DNA from: Ectocarpus siliculosus
Taxonomy: Eukaryota; Sar; Phaeophyceae; Ectocarpales; Ectocarpaceae
Assembly: GCA_000310025.1 (NCBI GenBank)
Contig: FN649748.1
Span: forward strand, 1,319,345-1,383,344
Direction: 5' to 3'
DNA length: 64,000 nt
Part shown: positions 25,350-38,446 of the stretch, piece after piece
How the letters are laid out: every line of letters begins with the position of its first letter
Position numbering within the stretch: position 1 is the stretch's first letter
The notes under the pieces: model-generated
The model's input: only the letters and a program-made list of their open reading frames with translations
What the model was told of the DNA's origin: nothing
Database searches by the model: none
Translations under genes and position numbers: made by a program

Positions 25350-27296
25350 ACGGCAGCACGACTAGTAGATGGCCTTCTCCTCCCTTAGAAACACTGTCAT
25401 ATTTGCACAGTATCCGAGTCCGGGTGTGTCCAGGAGACCACAGACATGCAGAGCAGACGATAGACCGAGGAGCGAGCCTCCCGGCGTTGAGTTAGAGAAA
25501 CGGGTCGCCAAAGCAGCTCTCGGTCGAGAGGGGGCATGGCAAAAAAGGGCGGAACAATACAATATTCTTGCTGTCAAGACATACTGTAGGTGCACATGGA
25601 TACAGATCGGTCTGCTTCTTGTGCATATCTACATGTACCTCCAGCTAAGCCTGTTCTTCGTTGCCGCAGCGTTGTCTGCAGCCGGCTTCAGCACGGCGTC
25701 CATTTTGCTGCTACCCGTGCTAACGGTGCTGTTTGCCAACAGCTCTCTCACATTTCTGTTCTGATACCCACCAAGAACAGGTACGCTATGGTTGTACAAG
25801 CACATCGCCCAAAGATGTCCCGTTGGGAAAGGCTTCTGTTCTGAAACTACAGCAGTCTTGTACATCCAATGCCATGTGCTTGTATCTGACGAGTCTGACG
25901 GGTGTACTACTGGGCACCGAGTGAGTAACAGTGCATTCTTGTGAAGAGAGCATTGGCGTCTTTGTGTGTATCTACTGTATCTGCTGTTGTGTTGGACAGC
26001 AGCCGTTGTGTAAGCTATGTACACGTATTTTATGTGCATGTGTTTTTTTTTGCGCCGAGAAAGGATTCAATCCGAATCTTCCTTTCTCATAGAGGGGCAA
26101 CCGACCTTCGTTGGATCTTAGACCCAAGGGTAACGGTCGTGTTTCACGCCGCTTGCTTGAGACAATCAACTCGCACCCACACCCACCCACCCATCATTCA
26201 CTTGCTCTCCTCTCATCCTCCCACCTTAGATACCATCACGTCTTCACGGCCATTGAGCAGTTTCTACAACAGTTTCGGGACGGCCGGAGAAATCGGTGAG
26301 CATGACCCGACGCGTTATTGTTACCGAGCGAGGTCGTGCCTCTCCGACATCTGTGCGAACGCACTATTGTTCTCACCGCCGTGTGTACCGCGAACGTTTA
26401 CAATTCAATGCATTGCAGAGCGGCATCTCGACGGGTCTCGGTACATGACAGGATGGGTTTAGCTACTACTGCAACCCGCTCCAGGCATCAATGTAGAGAT
26501 TGCCACTTTTTTGAGTATATACAAAATACAATGAAAAATTGTATGCATGTCATGATTACGTCCATCCGGCACCTGTGACAAACCCAACAGTTAATTGTAC
26601 CGGGGAGACGGCCAAGGATTTTTCGATCTCTTTGTCCCTGTGATACCCCGTGATATGTTCTCTGTCATGGTCGAAACGTGTTTCGTTGGAGTGGAACTGA
26701 AAAGGTCGACCTGTCGGCCACTCTTCACGCCAAACACGCCCGCCACGAAAATCTGGCAGTGTTCGGGCAGCATTTTTTTTTGGAACGCCTGTGTTGCTTT
26801 GTATATCTGAAAGTACAGGCGATGTGTAATTTTGAGCACGAAAGGGTAGTAGACACAAGATATATGTACTCTAATACGGGCCAGCGCACCGGACTTTTGA
26901 CGTGAAATTTTCTGATTTCGGATCGTTTTCATTAAATAGGGCGGATGAAGTTGTGCACCCCGTGACGGGTAGCGTAGACACTTTTGTATGGTACCATTTG
27001 TTCGCATGAACGCCGTATGTCCGAGAGCATGTGTGTGAACGATGGAATGTGGGCCGCCATGCACCGAGGCCCCCGCCTGTTAATTCACGTGCTCCCACGC
27101 GCACCTTCCCAGGCTACATCCGCGGCGCTTGTACTTATATTTGTGTTCCTACATAACGGCGACCACGAAAACGCAGGGACTCTTGCTGACACCGTTGCAA
27201 ACAACTAATCATGAATTGTTTCAATCGTTCTTCTAATGATAAATAGTTCCTCTATCCCCTCCTCTGCCTCCACCCGACCAACACAGACATTCCAAG
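25350..27296. repeat. 5' flank of array unit B
   Basis: Matches the flank of unit C in two separated pieces: about 31800-32500 before the retroelement and 39014-40409 after it. For example CCAACAGCTCTCTCAC at 25736 resembles 32258, and CTGGGCACCGAGTGAGTAAC at 25911 matches 39125. No gene supported. Confidence 0.65.
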
Positions 27297-30200
27297 ATGA
27301 ACAAGTCGGTCCTCTCGATGTGTGCCGGGCCGCTTCTGCTCGCTCTGGCTGCCAAGGCCGGTCCCAATGACGACTACAACCCGCCTGCCACGACCCCGTC
27401 GCCGACCACCGAGATCTACCCCGACTTGGGCGAATACTACGAGGCTGAGGTGACCCCGGAGCCGGTCGTGGACACCCCAGCGCCCTCACCCGACATGGAG
27501 ACCACGTCAGGGCCTACGGAGTACTACGTCGAGACGACGGAGGATGGAGACATGGAGAAGATGCCGATGTCGGACGGTGGGTCGGAGAAAGAGGAAGAGG
27601 AGGAAGAGGAACCGATCCCGATGGAGAACCCGGAGGACGGGATGTCCTGCTCCACATACGACGAGGATGTGAGACCCTTGTGGACACGGGGCAGCTCAAG
27701 CTTGCTTTCCTCACGCTGCGGACTCACTCTCACGCGCTTTTTCTAGTTTTGAAGACGTCAACACCCCAACCTTCTCGCTTCACATACGAATGACCACGCC
27801 CACGATTTCGACAGCCTCAACCAACGATTGGAACCTTTCCTTCTTTTTCAAAACCTAAACCCTCAGGTGGATGTGGCCAATATCCTCCCCGAGACTTGCG
27901 AATGGAACACCTACATGTGCTGCTGGACCGGCCACGACGGGTCCGGGGGCATGTACGGCAACACCGATGTCTGCCGCGTGCTGGACTACCCTGAGGAGGG
28001 CGACGTCCTCGAACTGCCCCGCGATGATGAAGGCCCCGTCTACTGGTGGGTTGGTGTCCCGAGATCATCTGAGATACCGTGATGTTGCTTAGTCGTTGTC
28101 CGTGCCCTGCAGCGCATTCGTTGAAGGCGTAGGAACATCGAACTATTTGGTCGTGACTGTTGACTAAGAAACGTAAGCTTGATCGGGGCTCAGGTATCTA
28201 ATGGTGCCGACCGCAAGCCGACCACGACGTGGCAATGGCGGCACCTCATTAACGTCGTTCTTCCCGACCCTTCGCCCCCGCCCGCCAACCCTCTCGTGCG
28301 CATGTAATTGTATCCGATCAATCACAGCCACGGCTTTGCTTGGGCGGACGGCGCGGACATCGACAGCCACATCCTCCCGCTGTACCACTACGTGACGAAC
28401 GTGAACCGCACCGACGAAGGGGGGTACTACGGAAAGTGAGCTCATAGCACTAGCATAGGTTTTCGCGTTCGTCTCGCAGCGGTAACGGTATGAACGCCAC
28501 ACAAAACAACGCATCATCTGGTACATACATTGGTATATTTGGCGGGAACACTTGTGGCCTACTAAGTGGGTAGGCGACTCCTGTGCAGTGTGCGTACTAT
28601 TATTGCATTTTTTCAGCAGTGAGAACCTTCTGGTCGACAGATTATTCGCCGACGCTGGTTGTTTCGAGTGGCAATAATACTCGGCCCCCTTGTTTCACGG
28701 ATGCCAATCTCCTTCATTTCTCTGACAGTGTTAACCGCCTCGAAGTCTTGCAACGTCGACTTGCGCGTCTACTCGAGATTGCCCGTCCCGTCCCAACGAC
28801 CACCAAACCCTCTTCACCCCCCACCTATTCTGGCACTTGCAGCGTCGAGGGAGTGCCTTCGTGTGGATGTATCGAGGACATGCCGGTCGTGTCCGACGCG
28901 GCGTGCTCGAGGTGAGTTTCTTAGTTATGCACATCTTTTCACCCGTTTCGTTCGGCGACTCCTGGATAGAAAGTCGAACGACCCGACCTCGAGCATCTTC
29001 GCCACCACGGCGCACCTGTGGTGTGTTTCGAGTTTCGAGACGCTTCTCGTTGACCTTGATTTCATTTTCGTATTCGAACGCGTGCTCGTGAAACAACCCA
29101 GAGGAAGGACCGTGCCTGCATGGGCCGCTGTGTTTGTGTTCCTGCCTTTCGTATGTCGCATTGTTGTAACTTGATGGGTTCAGACTACAGAGAGAGGTAG
29201 ATGTTGGTGTCATCAGTTTCGTTTTTCTTTCTAGCAACATTGCACAGACCTTTGTTGTCTAAAAACGTCATATGAGCGTATGATCAAAGTTGCTTGTGCC
29301 CTCCCCCCTCCCGCTTCAATCCACATCTGACCCCCCCGATAACTCAGGTTCGGACGCGAAGGTATCGAGCCGTGCGGGGCCAACAGTCTTCGTTCCCACT
29401 ACAAGAACAGGCTGGACGAGCCGAAGGGCGAGTTGGAATACAATCTCGTCAGAGAGTGCGACAACGAGGACGTGCCCGACTACGACTTCCGCACCTGCAG
29501 CCACAACACGTACATGTGCTGCTGGACGGAGAACGACGGTCAGGGGATGGCCGACAACACGGTGAGATGCGGTGTTGACCCTGCCTCTTCAATCAACATG
29601 CTGGAGAGCGATGCCTCATTTCGAGACTGGTCCTTGTTTCTGTGCAAACAAATTATGTTGGTCGTCGCAAGCTCCGTGTTCTTTCGAACGCGTTTATATG
29701 GTTGCTGTCGTTTAGGCTATACCGCGAAACACCTGTCTTGGCTAGAAAAAACGGTCATGCACGTGTTGAACGCTGTTTGCGTCAGGTCACCGTTAACGAC
29801 CCCCGACGTGATGTGATTCCATTATCTTACCCAACGATGCAGGATGTGTGCCGAGTGATCGACTACCCGTCGATGGGCGAGACCACCGAGTACCCCGGAG
29901 AGAGCGAGGGAGAGGTGCACTGCCACGGGTTTGTGTGGCCGGAGGACGCCACCGACAAGTACATCCACCTCCTGGCGCAGTTCGTGCAGCACTTCGACCA
30001 CAGGGACAGGCGGGGCTACTTCGGAAAGTGAGTCTGGCTTGAGTACCTATCCTGGCTCCCTATGTTTTGATATTTGTTCCCGACCTTTTGTTTTATGTTG
30101 CATGGCGCTCATTTTTCTCTTTCCTTCTCACTCGCATTCACACCCCTGTCCCTTCCTCCGGTTCATTTAATTCCGCCTGCCGTTCAGCATCGAGGGTGCG

Positions 30201-30392
30201 CCCATGTGCGGCTGCATCGAGGAAATGCCACAGGTTTCCGAGGCCGACTGCACGACATACGACAACGAGCCGGGCCGAGAGGGCAAGTTCACGGCGTGCA
30301 CCAAAAACGACCTTCGCACCCGTTACGAAGAGGAGTACCCTATGGGCGAGCTTGACAACCTTGTCGGAGAGTGCGACAACGCGGAGGCTTGA
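27297..30392 (+). CDS. Array copy B: secreted acidic Cys-rich protein with duplicated module, 7 exons
   Basis: Exons 27297-27668, 27867-28045, 28328-28435, 28843-28911, 29348-29561, 29843-30027 and 30188-30392 give 443 residues. Exons 2-7 have exactly the lengths seen in copy A (179, 108, 69, 214, 185, 205). Signal peptide MNKSVLSMCAGPLLLALAAKA, then a shorter acidic Pro/Thr region with a Glu run, then the two Cys modules. In the linker the Cys-Trp pair of A (EPCWDN) is EPCGAN. All splice sites are GT-AG. Coding and intron sequence are nearly identical to copy C, which points to recent duplication or gene conversion. Exons are GC-rich relative to the flanks. It looks intact; function unknown. 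Confidence 0.86.
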
Positions 30393-32500
30393 TTGTAACA
30401 CCGGCATGGTCTTGGCCTGCTGTTTTTTTGCCTTTACGATCACATCCGACAGACGACACTTCCTATATTGCTGTCGTACGGCATCTAGATGACGGGGTGA
30501 CTCCCATTTGCCATTTGCGGGAAACTCGCGGAACATGTTATATTTTTTACATCAGTCCCATTCCTAGGTTGTAGATTCGCTCGTTTCACCGTGTGCACGT
30601 ATGCTTTGATGTATATATAAGCTCGAACTTCTTTTCGACGCCAAGTATTTTATTTGTAGGCACGGTCCATTTGTTGGTGGCCGAATCTTTATACGTAATT
30701 TTCTCGTGGAGTTTAGGCTATCGGCACAATAATGATCCATGTTTGCGTTGATCGAACCGTGTTACGAACCGGACTCCTGGGTTTGGTGCGGGGATTGGGT
30801 TTCGAGATGCCGAGGTCTCTTCTTTTAATTGCCCTCACGTGGTGCATTGATTAGATTTTGGCGTCATTTCATCACGCATGTATAAACTAATATGCGCTGG
30901 AGGCTATGTCAAACAGTATTCATGCCTCTCTTGTTGTATTCATTTGTTACTCTTGTTTGTTGGCCATGGAAATCCCTTGTGCGTTGGGCTGCGGTAGTGA
31001 GCCGGCGCGATGCAGCCGTGCTGTTGCTGCATTTCGGTATTGTTGAGAACTGCAGAGAGTGGATGACGTGTGTGGTATTAGAATCCTTCACAGGTGATCT
31101 GTTGGGCTAATTTTGATGCGAAACGCACAAGAATTTTTGGTCAAGAGAGATTCGACAGCGCAGGCTACTACGTTCCACCATCTGATTGAACTCTGTTGAA
31201 GGCAAACCGCTCACGTCTCTTGATCGACGTCAGCCTCGTTGGGTAGTCTAGACTTCGGTAGGCCATGACGAATTCATTGCAGCGGCGGGCGGTCGTCCGT
31301 ATAGACTACAACGAATGCGCGGGCAACTTATCGTCATTTTGAAAAGAGGATGAAGATGTTGGCGTCCAACGGAGTATCGGTGATGCACTGCTGTCATGTA
31401 CGAACCAGTTTACACCACATGCGGTACCCAATGACATATGGACGAAGGAAATCTAATGAAAATTCACTGAGTGAATGACCATCGCGTCTTTGGTGACGCT
31501 TTTCTCGGGGACGATCTCTGCCGTGCAAACCGCGCTATCATTGTTTGATTCGTTTGAGAAAAGGAATTTTCGGTCATCCCCTATGTGGAGGAAGAGGCAT
31601 TCACTGGGAAAGGCTTGCAACACATATCGACACAAACTTTTGAGATGGGTAACGCTCACCGTAAAGTCCGCATGGCTGCATACAACATCACCAACCAGCA
31701 GTGGTTTGCCTTTGCGGTCTTGGTATTTTCCCAAGGAACAGCGCTGCTCATTCTCCCAATACACCAGGTAGTCCACGGTAGACTCCATTTCGGTCAGTCC
31801 TGAAGAAAATTCCCGTGTGCAAGTAGCATTACAGAGACAGGCCGTGCAGACTCTGACGTGGAGGTGTAGAGAGTCGGGCGGCCGAAGCAAGCAGCTCTAG
31901 GGCGAAATATGAAGTGTATGTGTGTGTGCTCGTCCCGTCTATTCTGGCGCCGGGGTACAGGCCTTCCGGCGAAAATTCGCGACGTATCAGCCGGGGTCAT
32001 ACAACAAGAGGAAGAGGATAAGGCACTTGGTCAACATGGAGCATTTTTCATTGGGCGGGACAACAATGAAGAAGTACTCGCCGTGCATGGACGCAGATCG
32101 TTCTGTTAATCTGCGTATCTGTAGTACCTCAAGCTACTACAGCAGTAGAAACTACGCCGTTCGTCGTTGCCACGTCTCAGTGTTGTAGATACTTCGGTGC
32201 AAGCATGTGGCCCGCTTCAGAACCGCTGATTGTAAGGTACCCATTTTGCCATTTGTCAACAGCTCTCTCACAATCTGTTCTGATACCCAAGGTATGTGCG
32301 TACCTAAATGGACGGCCGCGTCTACTGCTGTAGTCTGTAGATACTGTAAATGTAGGTTGTAGACGGGGCTGTTGAAGACAGATGCATCTACTTTCTACAA
32401 GAACGTACTCGAACGTTGAAAGAAGCACCGCCGAGAGATTTTCCCGTTGCAGAAAATGATTTCAAGTACGAAAGTTGTTATTTCACAAACGGTAAAACAG
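30393..32500. repeat. 3' flank of unit B running into the 5' flank of unit C
   Basis: The first part matches the region after copy C (GCCAAGTATTTTA, CCTTCACAGGTGATCTG). The part after about 31800 matches the region before copy B. No gene supported. It ends abruptly at the retroelement inserted at 32501. Confidence 0.65.
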
Positions 32501-32761
32501 GAAGGTTTGTTCGTCGAAGCAGATAGAATAAACTGGTGTTTATTTTGTAACAGTCGAATTAGAATTTGGCTTCATTTTCTACCGGAAACCCAGGGTCACG
32601 GTGTTTGGAATTATTAGTCTATAGTTGGGGGTGTCATTCCGTGATCGAGTCCACGCAGGGGCTGTAGCAAAGTCGGGTAACGTGTGACAGCTACAGAGCG
32701 CGTGAAGCAACGGAAGGACAGCAGCAGCCGCCTAACGCAGTAGCGGCGGCAGTTTAGAAAA
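32501..32761 (+). repeat. Split direct repeat A1
   Basis: Left-terminal repeat of the element, starting GAAGGTTTGTTCGTCG and ending GGCGGCAGTTTAGAAAA. It matches A2 at 38447-38707 over its full 261 bp. Confidence 0.9.
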
Positions 32762-32817
32762 GGGCGGGACGGGACACGGCGCAAGCATTGGGGAAGTGAC
32801 CAGCACGCGACTCTCCA

Positions 32818-32823
32818 TATAAA
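32818..32823 (+). promoter_or_regulatory. Candidate TATA box of the retroelement
   Basis: TATAAA lies 57 bp after the end of A1 in CCATATAAAGG, a plausible internal start for the element's transcript. Based on motif and position only. Confidence 0.35.
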
Positions 32824-33000
32824 GGTGTGTACTCGTGTCCAACATCCATCGTGTCGGCCGTGTTCCTATTCGCGTCCCGCTACTCTTGTGACCTCACCGC
32901 TGCGTGCATTTAGCACGAGGGGGGAGGGTGCAGTAAGATAAGCGGCGGCAAGCCAACGCAGTCTCGCTCGCCGCGCCGCTCAGATAGGTCCCTTCCCAAA

Positions 33001-33092
33001 CATGGGATGCGGTTCATCCCAACCGAGACGTACTCTCGCTGAAGAAAAAAAATGCGGTTCGTCCCAACCAGACGTACTCTCTCTGAAGAAAA
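33001..33092. repeat. Two-unit tandem repeat of about 45 bp
   Basis: ATGCGGTTCATCCCAACC...CGTACTCTCGCTGAAGAAAAAA is followed at once by ATGCGGTTCGTCCCAACC...CGTACTCTCTCTGAAGAAAAAA. It lies in the 5' interior of the DIRS-type element. Confidence 0.8.
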
Positions 33093-33911
33093 AATTCAAC
33101 GGCAAAAAGAAAGAGCGGGGCCTGTTGTATGGTCGCACGCTGACTTGTCGCGGTTGATAGCAGCCATTGTACTGCACGGGGTGGAGGAACCCTGCGGCAT
33201 CGGACATAACCAATCCACCCGCGGCAGTAGGGCATGATGCTGTCACGATTATGCACATGAGGCAGGTGCCTTGTTTTCTGTTTCCCCCGGCTTACTAGGG
33301 ACTACTTGCCGGTACAATCTTGTCTGTGCCGCGCACAGAGGGGCATATAGCTGAAGGAATCGACGATAATATGCCCACTCACGTAAGCAATCGTCTCCAC
33401 GGATGGTATTGACAAGTCCCCACTGATGGTATCGACAAGTCCCATGGCATACAAAGCGGCCGCATACGTAATCGGAAAGTGCATTCAACAGCATTCACGG
33501 GAACGGATAAAAGCAAAAACACATGCATGCGAGAGAAAGACTCAAAGAAAAAGACTGAAAAACAATGAAGACGAGGAAAAAAAAACGAGACAGCGAACTA
33601 CGTGCTGTATGCATAAGGAAAAAGAAGATGAGAAAAAAATAGGGGGGGGAGGTGGATGTGACACGCGAGGTTCGAACTCGCGAGGAACGTCAGGTAGCGG
33701 TCCATGTGAGTGCATCACGGTCTCGAGGGGCATCACGTCAAATTTATTGTCGCCGTGACACAAACCTTCTATAAGAATACGTCACGTCCATCGACGATTA
33801 AGCGACCAAAAACGCCCGGACAGCAATTGATGCATGCCAAAAACTCGTCAACCTGCCGTAGGATTGTCTATGCGGAAGTGATCTCAATGAAAAAAAAAAA
33901 AACAAGGACAC

Positions 33912-35665
33912 GCACCAGCACGGGACGCGCCAATAGTGGAAGCACTCGTCCGTGCTGTTGGCGAGTGGAAGTTAACCGATCTCAACGCAACGAAACACGA
34001 AGTCATACATGTATCAGCACGGGATGCGCCAATGAGTGGAAGCACCCGCGCTGTTGGCGAGTAGAGTTAACCGAATTCAACGCAGCGGTAGAAAAATACC
34101 ACAAATCATGCATCAGTACGGGACGCGCCAATGAGTGGAAGCACCCGTGCTGCATATGTGATGTCAGCCTCAGCACGGGACGCGCCAATGAGTGGAAGCA
34201 CTCGTGCGGTTGGTGAGTAGAGTTAACCGATCTCAAAAAGAAAGAACAAAACGCCGTACATGTATCAGCACGGGACGCGCCAATGAGTGGAAGCACCCGC
34301 GCTGTTGGCGAGTAGAGTTAACCGAATTCAACGCAGCGGTAGAAAAATACCACAAATCATGCATCAGTACGGGACGCGCCAATGAGTGGAAGCACCCGTG
34401 CTGCATATGTGATGTCAGCCTCAGCACGGGACGCGCCAACGAGTGGAAGCACTCGTGCTGTTGGCGAGTAGAGTTAACCGATCTCAAAAAGAAAGAACAA
34501 AACGCCGTACATGTATCAGCACGGGACGCGCCAATGAGTGGAAGCACCCGCGCTGTTGGCGAGTAGAGTTAACCGAATTCAACGCAGCGGTAGGAAATAC
34601 CACAAATCATGCATCAGTACGGGACGCGCCAATGAGTGGAAGCACCCGTGCTGCATATGTGTTGTCAGCCTCAGCACGGGACGCGCCAACGAGTGGAAGC
34701 ACTCGTGCTGTTGGCGAGTAGAGTTAACCGATCTCAAAAAGAAAGAACAAAACGCCGTACACGTATCAGCACGGGACGCACCAATGAGTGGAAGCACCCG
34801 CGCTGTTGGCGAGTAGAGTTAACCGAATTCAACGCAGCGGTAGGAAATACCACAAATCATGCATCAGTACGGGACGCGCCAATGAGTGGAAGCACCCGTG
34901 CTGTATATGTGTTGTCAGCCTCAGCACGGGACGCGCCAACGAGTGGAAGCACTCGTGCTGTTGGCGAGTAGAGTTAACCGATCTCAAAAAGAAAGAACAA
35001 AACGCCGTACACGTATTAGCACGGGACGCGCCAATGAGTGGACGCACCCGTGCTGTTGGCGAGTAGAGTTAACCGAATTCAACGCATCGAAAACGAAGTC
35101 GTACACGTATCAGTACGGGACGCGCCAATGAGTGGAAGCACCCGTGCTGCATATGTGTTGTCAGTTTCAGCAAGGGACGCGCCAATGAGTGCTGTTGGCG
35201 AGTAGAGTTAACCGATCTCAAAAAGAAAGAACAAAAACGCCGTACACGTAATCAGTACGGGACGCGCCAATGAGTGGGCGCACCCGTGCTGTTGGGCGAG
35301 TAGAATTAACCGATCTCCACGCATCGAAAACGAAGTCATACACGTATCAGTACGGGACGCGCCAATGAGTGGAAGCACCCGTGCTCATATGTGTTGTCAG
35401 TTTCAGCAAGGGACGCGCCAATGAGTGGAAGCACCCGCGCTGCGTACAAGTATCATCAGTGCGGGTCGCGCCAATGAGTGGAAGCACCCGTGCTGCATAT
35501 GTGTTGTCAGTTTCAGCGAGGGACGCGCCAATGAGTGGAAGCACCCGCGCTGTTGGCAAGTGGAGTTCACCGTATCCAACGCATCGAAAAAAAAAAAAAA
35601 CACGTATCAGCACGGGACGCGCCAATGAGTGGAAGCACCCGTGCCGATGGCGAACCGGGGTTCAC
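33912..35665. repeat. Higher-order satellite (about 250-bp unit) inside the retroelement
   Basis: A core close to GGGACGCGCCAATGAGTGG, usually followed by AAGCACCCG, occurs about 22 times. The cores are grouped in a higher-order period of about 250 bp (phase markers near 34012, 34262, 34513, 34763 and 35013). Each period holds three core-containing sub-units of unequal length (about 107, 58 and 85 bp). The right third is more degenerate. Reading frames through it are just the repeat translated. It lies between A1 and gag. Confidence 0.92.
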
Positions 35666-35968
35666 CGAATCCAAGAAAATATATATATAAAAAAAAAAAA
35701 AAAGAGAAACCATCGCTAGTGTTCCAAAGAGAGAAATATTCGGGATTGGTCGACGTCCGGTGACCGTAGCGTCAGCAGCAATAATCACTCCATTCAATCC
35801 ACAGGCGTCGAGAATGAACTAACGCGAGCTCGCGATATAACAACGCGTCGTTCTGGGCCCGACGAAAACCCACGTCAGATAGTTTCGCCCGAAGATAGGA
35901 TTTGTAGACCATTCTAACTGCAGATCCAGGCGCGCGATCGACTACGCCCACGATGAAGAGGAAAAGAA

Positions 35969-36916
35969 GTGTTCCCGCAACGCCGCCCTGACGCTCGCCC
36001 GCCGCCTGCCGCCGGTCCGCTGCTTATACGACTCCAACCGCGACCAGATGCCGACACGGGCCTCCACGCGGAGCGGCAGGGCAGCGGCTGGGCAAGCAGG
36101 GCGAGGTCGGGCGGCGACACCTTCGACACCACGCACGAGAGGTCTACCGCGCGATCGGTGGCGAGCTCGACGGCTCGCCCCTCGACGCGCAGCGGATCAC
36201 GTACTCCCGCGAGGCGTCGAGCGGTATCCTCCTCGCGAGCGCCAGGGACAGGCACCCGCGGCGACCCCCCCGCTGATGAGACTGAGCTCGCTTCTCTCCG
36301 CGGGCTGGTGGACGGCCTGAGGGAGGAGCTGCAGCGGAAGCGCGATGAGGCTGCCGGTGATCGCCAGCAGCTTCAAGCAACGATCGACGACCTGATCGCC
36401 ACCCAAGCAGCAGGACCTGGCCTTCCGGGGGGGGGTGCAACTTGTGGGCACAACCGCCCCACCATCGGCCTCTCGGGCCCCCGCTACACCCAGCGCCGAG
36501 GCGGCTAAGGCTACGGCAAAGGATAGAGCGCGGATGTGGGGGGACCTCCGCCGGGTAAAAGCGTGGCTCATCCTGGGGCGGCCCCCGGCAGTTTCAAAAC
36601 TGTCGCAGATGGAGTGGCAATCCTTGCTTCGCAAAGGCGTCCTGGTGACAGAGAAAGTGGCGGCATCGCTCGACACGCTCGTGGTTACTGCTTCGCCTTC
36701 AACTCGTCGTCCGGTTGCCATGATCGTAACTGCCCACACATCCACGCCCAGAACCCTTCCCACGCTAGGCGCGGAGCGTCCGAAACTCCGGCAACCGGCG
36801 CGCGCGGCGTTGGCCACGGCAACGGGGGAGGGCGCGGAGGAGAGGCGCGCGCCGCTGGCGAGGGCGGCGCGAGACCCAAGGCCGATGGCTTCTTCACCCA
36901 CGGGAAAGACAAATAG
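35969..36916 (+). pseudogene. Decayed gag-like ORF with CCCH-type zinc finger
   Basis: Coding sense moves between two frames: 35969 to about 36434 (ends with a Glu/Arg-rich coiled coil, LRGLVDGLREELQRKRDE), about 36435 to 36690 (MWGDLRRVKAWLILGR...WQSLLRKGVLVTEKV), then back to the first frame with GYCFAFNSSSGCHDRNCPHIH, a Cys/His finger of the kind found in gag of DIRS-type elements. The first switch sits at a G9 run at 36428-36436, which is also a likely site for a base-call error. Probable nucleocapsid-like protein. Confidence 0.6.
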
Positions 36917-37009
36917 GGGTGCGGGCTCTCCCGCGTAGCGGGGGGGCCTACCTCGGATGGCAGCGCACCTGCGGCTAAATCGAACGGCAGCACGCCGGTC
37001 TACACGAGG

Positions 37010-38165
37010 TTGGCTCCAGGGCTATCAGCAGGTTCAGGACCTGGGACAGGCAGGACGGGACTTTGTTACCGACGTCTTGGCATGCAGCTCGTCGAGCACT
37101 CAGTTGCGTCTTCGTCTAGAAGGACTTACACGTCAGGCTTCAACTCTTGGTGCACGTTTCGCAGGCTGACGGAGAAGCCCAAGTTCCTAGGGCAACGTGC
37201 CGGGGACCTTCATGTGTGGGAGTTGATAGACTTCGTAGCCTGGTGTTTCGAGTCTGAGGGTAATCTAGCGAGTACAATATCCGGAAAACTCACGGCTGTA
37301 CAACATTTTCATAGGCTGGAAGCTTCTGTCGAGCTAGACTTGTCGTCTCCGATGTTGAAATGTGCGCTAAGGGGGATTGCGAGGAACCACGTGGCTGTGG
37401 GGACGGTACGCCGTGTGCGCCTGCCTGTGTCTTGGCGTATGCTGCTGGACGGGGAAAGCGCAAGCCAGAACTGGGGGGAAGGGGGCAGAGTGATGTGGCT
37501 GTGTCTGTGCTTGTCCTATCTCTTTATCACACGGTCTGATGAGGTGTTCGCGAATGATGCGGGCAGGGTGCATGAGGCACACTGTCTTACGAGGGCGGAC
37601 GTAGCATTGTTTGCTGGCGAGACGCAATTAGTCTTTAGTCACTATCGTAGAGCAGACCGTGTCGAAATGAGGTTTAGAGGGCACAAGGCCGATCAAGAGC
37701 AGAAAGGAAACATACGGGTTCGTACGCGAGACGAAGTCACCGGACCGCAGTCAGGTGTGAGAGCACGCGGTGGCGCGGTGGCTCTTGTGGTGGAGCTGTT
37801 ATCGTGTCATGCGACGTTTCCCTGACTCCGCACCGTTGGCTTCGTACCGTAGTGGAAGAGCAGTGAGAGTAGTGAGGTATACTGCTGCCCTCCGTGCACT
37901 CAGAGAAGTGGTAGCGAGGTCGGGGCGTAACCCCCAGGAGTACGCGTTGCACTCGTTGCGAATTGGAGGCGCGACGGCTCTTGCATCGGGCGGAGACATC
38001 GCAGAACGAGTGATTCAGAGAGAAGGGAAGTGGAGGTCGGATGCATACAAGCCGTACGCGCGAAACAATGTAGAGGATTCGCGGCGAGTGTCACGGAAAC
38101 TTACAGACGGCAGTAGGATCGTATCGAGACAGCCGGGGGAGGGGACCGTCTGGGGGAACGGATAG
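37010..38165 (+). pseudogene. Tyrosine recombinase (YR) of the DIRS-type element, one frameshift
   Basis: The probable start is Met at 37082 (MQLVEHSVASSSRRTY). The first frame runs to a stop at 37823-37825. The second frame is open from 37770 to 38165 and continues the same protein after FPDSAPL, so a single-base shift lies near 37815-37822. The catalytic set is recognisable: Arg in LFITRSDEV, Lys in RGHKADQEQKG, His-x-x-Arg in HSLRIGGAT, then GKWRSDAYKPYAR with the Trp and the nucleophile Tyr. The enzyme would integrate the circular DNA intermediate. Fold and motifs are clear. The frameshift may be real decay or a sequencing error. Confidence 0.82.
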
Positions 38166-38206
38166 TTGACTTATTCGGTAGTCGTCCAGAAACTGACCTC
38201 GATGTG

Positions 38207-38444
38207 GGTGTTGTAGAATGGTGTGTACCATTTGAGGACTTGGTCAGTTTTGGGACTCCTGCGTTTGCAGTCGTAGTCCCCCGGCTAGTATTTGTGGGGA
38301 GAGAGATGGATTTGTAAGAGTTGACGCCGGCCTTTGCAGCTAACGCGGCCGGAGAGACGATGAGCGTTTCGTGCGTCTCTCTCCCCAACACGTAGCCTAG
38401 AAACCGAAGAAATAATGAAGCAATTCGAAAGAAAACAAAATAAA
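38207..38444 (+). repeat. Split direct repeat B1
   Basis: Starts GGTGTTGTAGAATGG, ends ACAAAATAAA, and matches B2 at 38776-39013 over 238 bp. It begins 41 bp after the recombinase stop. Confidence 0.9.
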
Positions 38445-38446
38445 AG

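Noticed and set aside
33657-33735. tRNA-like T-arm on the minus strand (GCGAGTTCGAACCTCGC)
   Set aside because: The stem-loop is perfect and a weak acceptor pairing can be drawn, but there is no A box and no clear anticodon arm. It may be chance or a remnant.
33912-35665. Regular short repeats resembling a CRISPR array
   Set aside because: The sequence is eukaryotic, the spaces between cores are themselves repeated, and the pattern is a nested higher-order satellite inside a retroelement.
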